Assembly: GCA_025937115.1 (NCBI GenBank) | Contig: JAICSB010000021.1 | Location: 1 to 17,446 of the forward strand | From: Pseudonocardiaceae bacterium | GTDB taxonomy: Bacteria; Actinomycetota; Actinomycetes; Mycobacteriales; Pseudonocardiaceae | Length of the DNA: 17,446 nucleotides | Reading direction: 5' to 3' | Part shown: positions 15,518-17,446 of the stretch, one piece after another | How positions within the stretch are numbered: the first letter of the stretch is position 1 | How the letters are laid out: each line of letters opens with the position of its first letter | Translations under genes and position numbers: made by a program | The notes under the pieces: generated by a model | The model's database searches: none | The model's input: only the letters and a program-made list of their open reading frames with translations | What the model was told of the DNA's origin: nothing

Positions 15518-16384
15518 GTGACGGCCGAGCCAGGTGACCTGTTGGTGACGGCGCTCTATACCTCCCAGGTCTGGGTGTGGGGTGGCCTCTCGCACGCGCA
15601 TCTGTTCGCAAGCTCGGATGCCAGACGCGTGTTCGACGCGACCAACGCCGCGCTCGGGGCAGCGAGGATATGCAATCGCAAGCTCGCACCGCTGCGCCAT
15701 TCACTGCTCCATCGCCACGCGATGATCGATCACCTGTTGGGTGCGTCGGGCTTTCGACACGTCATCGAGTTGGCGGCGGGGTTTTCTCGACGCGGCACCG
15801 CCGCCACGAGCGACGTGCACATGCAGTACACCGAGCTCGACTTGCCGCACGTTGTCGAGCGCAAGCGTCAGCTCCTCGGGCGCACCGACGAGGGTCGGGC
15901 GGTGCTCGCGCGGACGGGGTTACGCCTCGTTGAGTGCGACGTCGAGACCGTGGCGCTCGAACCGTTCGTGCGACGCGGCGAGTCGGTGTTCGTGATCGCG
16001 GAAGGCCTGATGATGTACTTGGGCGCCGACGCTCGCCGGGGCCTGTTCGCGAAGGTGAGGCAGCTCGCGGCGATCACGGGCGAGCTGCGGTTCGTGTTCG
16101 ATCTGACGCCAACGGACGAGGAGCCCGCGCCCGGCATCGTCGAGCGGGTGCTTGAGACGGCGATCAAACGGTCTACGGGTGGCCGGACCTTCGAACGCGA
16201 CGGGCGGACCCGCAACGAGATCGTGACCGCGGTTCGCGAGGCGGGTTTCGACGATGTCGAGATGGTCGCGTCCAGCGATATCGCGCGCGCGTGGAACTTG
16301 CCGGAGCCCGGTCGGCGAACGCAGGTGGCGCTGTTCGTCGCCCGAGCGTCTTCGGTACCGGGCCGCAAGGATGGCGGACGGTGA
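15512..16384 (+). CDS. LCMT-family (polyketide O-methyltransferase-like) SAM methyltransferase
   Basis: A 290-residue protein of the leucine-carboxyl-methyltransferase/PPM1-Tcmp type. It has motif I as IELAAGFSRRG (85-95), then YTELDLP (107-113) with the following RKRQLL helix, and VIAEGLMMYL (161-170). Bacterial members methylate carboxylates or hydroxyls of polyketides and other small molecules; it is unrelated to the preceding zinc-type methyltransferase. If the hydrolase frees a carboxylic acid, this enzyme could form its methyl ester, but that is inference. Starts at GTG 15512, two bases after the preceding stop, with AAGGA at 15498-15502; GTG 15518 is an alternative. Odd: alanine codons are about 25 GCG to 7 GCC, against 18:12 GCC:GCG before it and 24:11 GCC:GCG after it. 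The gene is also bracketed by near-identical 27-bp junctions, suggesting separate origin. Confidence 0.85.
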   Translation: MTVTAEPGDLLVTALYTSQVWVWGGLSHAHLFASSDARRVFDATNAALGAARICNRKLAPLRHSLLHRHAMIDHLLGASGFRHVIELAAGFSRRGTAATSDVHMQYTELDLPHVVERKRQLLGRTDEGRAVLARTGLRLVECDVETVALEPFVRRGESVFVIAEGLMMYLGADARRGLFAKVRQLAAITGELRFVFDLTPTDEEPAPGIVERVLETAIKRSTGGRTFERDGRTRNEIVTAVREAGFDDVEMVASSDIARAWNLPEPGRRTQVALFVARASSVPGRKDGGR

Positions 16385-16386
16385 CC
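16360..16386 (+). repeat. 27-bp direct repeat, copy 2, across the SDR gene start
   Basis: The second copy of the repeat at 15491-15517, with 23 of 27 positions identical. It spans the last codons of the LCMT-family gene, an AAGGA ribosome site (16367-16371) and the first two SDR codons. Both encoded C-termini contain the tetrapeptide RKDG. Confidence 0.65.
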
Positions 16387-17142
16387 ACACCGGCGGGCTT
16401 CGTCGGTCGAGTCGCCCTGATCACCGGCGCCGCATCCGGGATCGGGGCCGCGGTTGCTACACGCCTGGCCGCTGACGGCGCCCACGTCGCGGTGGCCGAC
16501 AACGACTGTCTCGGCGCCGAACGCACAGTGCGCATGATCCGCGAGGCCGGCGGCCACGCTGTATTTATCGCGCTCGACGTCACCGACCCGGCCTCGGTCG
16601 AAGCCGCGGTCACCGCCACCGTCGCCGCGTTCGGCACCCTCCATCTCGCGGTGAACAGCGCCGGAGTGACCGGCACCGCCGCGCCCACTGGGGAATACGA
16701 CCCTCAGGACTGGCGGCGGGTGATCGATGTCGACCTCACCGGGGTCTTCTACTGCCTGCGCTACGAGATCCCCGCCCTGCTCGCCGCCGGTGGTGGTTCC
16801 ATCGTGAATCTGTCATCAGTTTTCGGTAGTAACGGATGTCCACAGCAGGTCGCCTACACCGCAGCCAAGCACGGCGTCGTCGGCCTCACCAAGAGTGCCG
16901 CGATCGAATACGCCTCCCAGCGCATCCGCGTCAACGCGGTCGCTCCTGGCTTCATTGAAACGCCGCTCCTGACCGAGGGTCTCACCCCGCTTGGCCGTCG
17001 GACTCTGGTCCGCGCTCACCCGATCGGCCGGCTCGGCAATGCCACCGAGGTCGCCGAGCTGGTCGCGTTCCTGCTCTCAGACCATGCCTCATTCATCACC
17101 GGCAGCTACCACCTCGTCGACGGCGGCTACTCGGCACAGTGA
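16381..17142 (+). CDS. SDR-family NAD(P)-dependent oxidoreductase
   Basis: A 253-residue classical short-chain dehydrogenase of normal family length. The nucleotide-binding loop is TGAASGIG (15-22), followed by NSAG and the catalytic set Ser146, Tyr159 and Lys163 (YTAAK), and the usual C-terminal ending ITGSYHLVDGGYSAQ. It should oxidise or reduce a hydroxyl/keto group of the product or of its sugar with NAD(P)(H). An Asp at the end of the second strand (VADND) favours NAD(H), a family rule and not proof. Starts at GTG 16381, overlapping the preceding stop as GTGA, with AAGGA at 16367-16371. The upstream open frame to 16291 lies inside the methyltransferase gene and is rejected. It appears to be the last gene of the operon. 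Confidence 0.9.
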   Translation: MTTPAGFVGRVALITGAASGIGAAVATRLAADGAHVAVADNDCLGAERTVRMIREAGGHAVFIALDVTDPASVEAAVTATVAAFGTLHLAVNSAGVTGTAAPTGEYDPQDWRRVIDVDLTGVFYCLRYEIPALLAAGGGSIVNLSSVFGSNGCPQQVAYTAAKHGVVGLTKSAAIEYASQRIRVNAVAPGFIETPLLTEGLTPLGRRTLVRAHPIGRLGNATEVAELVAFLLSDHASFITGSYHLVDGGYSAQ

Positions 17143-17162
17143 CTACGGGGCGAACTTTGCAT

Positions 17163-17192
17163 GTGCGGTCTATTCGGCTGTTTCACCGCCAC
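17163..17192 (+). terminator. Weak candidate terminator after the operon
   Basis: GTGCGGT (17163-17169) can pair with ACCGCCAC (17185-17192) with one bulged C and a 15-nt loop, about 20 nt after the SDR stop. The stem is short and the loop long, with no T-tract. Position is right, strength is poor. The rest of 17143-17240 shows nothing else clear, and no promoter for the next gene could be assigned. Confidence 0.25.
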
Positions 17193-17240
17193 TTTCAGCA
17201 GTGCTACTGACGTGATCGAATGAAAAGTAAGACCTGTTGC

Positions 17241-17246
17241 AGGAGG
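17241..17246 (+). promoter_or_regulatory. Ribosome binding site deciding a TTG start at 17254
   Basis: A perfect AGGAGG lies 7 nt before TTG at 17254. It identifies the start of the last gene, which an ATG/GTG search would miss. Confidence 0.75.
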
Positions 17247-17253
17247 CTCACAC

Positions 17254-17446
17254 TTGCCCAGGTATCGCCGTGTCGTTCTCGTTGCCGCAGCCGCCGTCCT
17301 CGGACTGCTTGGACTTCCCACCATCGGCGCCGCCGAGGTGAGGAGCGCCCCGCAGCATTACGTCGCGCTCGGCGACTCCTACGCGTCCGGTCCCGGGATC
17401 CCTGAGCAGCGAGCCGATCCGATCGGCTGCCAGCGCTCCACCCACA
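17254..17446 (+). CDS. Secreted SGNH/GDSL-family hydrolase, 5' part
   Basis: The first 64 codons of a gene that runs off the window. The N-terminus is a typical Sec signal peptide: MPRYRR, a hydrophobic core (VVLVAAAAVLGLLGLPTIG), then a likely cleavage near GAA-EV. The mature part begins with YVALGDSYASGPGIP, the block I motif of SGNH/GDSL esterases with nucleophile Ser42, followed by IGCQRS as in secreted actinobacterial lipase-like members. It probably hydrolyses ester bonds outside the cell. It starts with TTG behind a perfect AGGAGG. A gap of about 110 bp and its different export class suggest a separate transcription unit. Any link to the product is unproven. Confidence 0.8.
   Translation, partial: MPRYRRVVLVAAAAVLGLLGLPTIGAAEVRSAPQHYVALGDSYASGPGIPEQRADPIGCQRSTH

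Overview
The window is high-GC DNA of actinomycete type: GTG and TTG starts, stop/start overlaps between genes, and strong GC bias at third codon positions. I cannot name the genus. All genes are on the + strand. I saw no transposase, integrase, tRNA, rRNA or CRISPR array.

Layout. (1) Positions 2-523 hold the 3' part of a nucleoside/pantothenate-kinase-like P-loop kinase, closed by a strong hairpin terminator. (2) Positions 524-1107 are a gene-free leader with a locally AT-rich stretch (about 640-765) and several inverted repeats; it probably carries the promoter of the next operon. (3) Positions 1108-17142 are one tightly packed operon of eight genes, each overlapping the next by 4 or 8 nt or separated by 2 nt. 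It encodes a 2236-residue synthase (two nitronate-monooxygenase/PfaD-type barrels, then KS-AT-ACP-KR), a 1463-residue synthase (KS-AT-DH-phosphopantetheinyl transferase), a free acyl carrier protein, an alpha/beta hydrolase, a GT1-type glycosyltransferase, a zinc-cysteine SAM methyltransferase, an LCMT-family methyltransferase, and an SDR oxidoreductase. (4) After about 110 bp, a TTG-started secreted SGNH/GDSL hydrolase begins at 17254 and runs off the window.

How the genes fit together. The two large proteins contain a complete set for fully reducing iterative chain building: two KS, two AT, ACP, KR, DH, a PfaD-like flavin enoyl reductase, and a phosphopantetheinyl transferase to activate the ACPs. 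The catalytic motifs are those of the PUFA-synthase ('secondary lipid') and enediyne branch of iterative type I synthases, including the ACP motif around DSIKR. The activities are packed differently from the classical PfaA-PfaE set, and there is no chain-length-factor-like second KS and no fused thioesterase. The free hydrolase could release the chain. The glycosyltransferase, two unrelated methyltransferases and the SDR would tailor it, so a glycosylated, methylated lipid or polyketide is a reasonable inference. The product is not deducible from sequence alone.

The least expected signal is at the second methyltransferase (15512-16384). Its alanine codon usage differs sharply from both neighbours, and near-identical 27-bp sequences lie across its own start and the start of the following gene. 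This suggests it was a late insertion into an existing operon.
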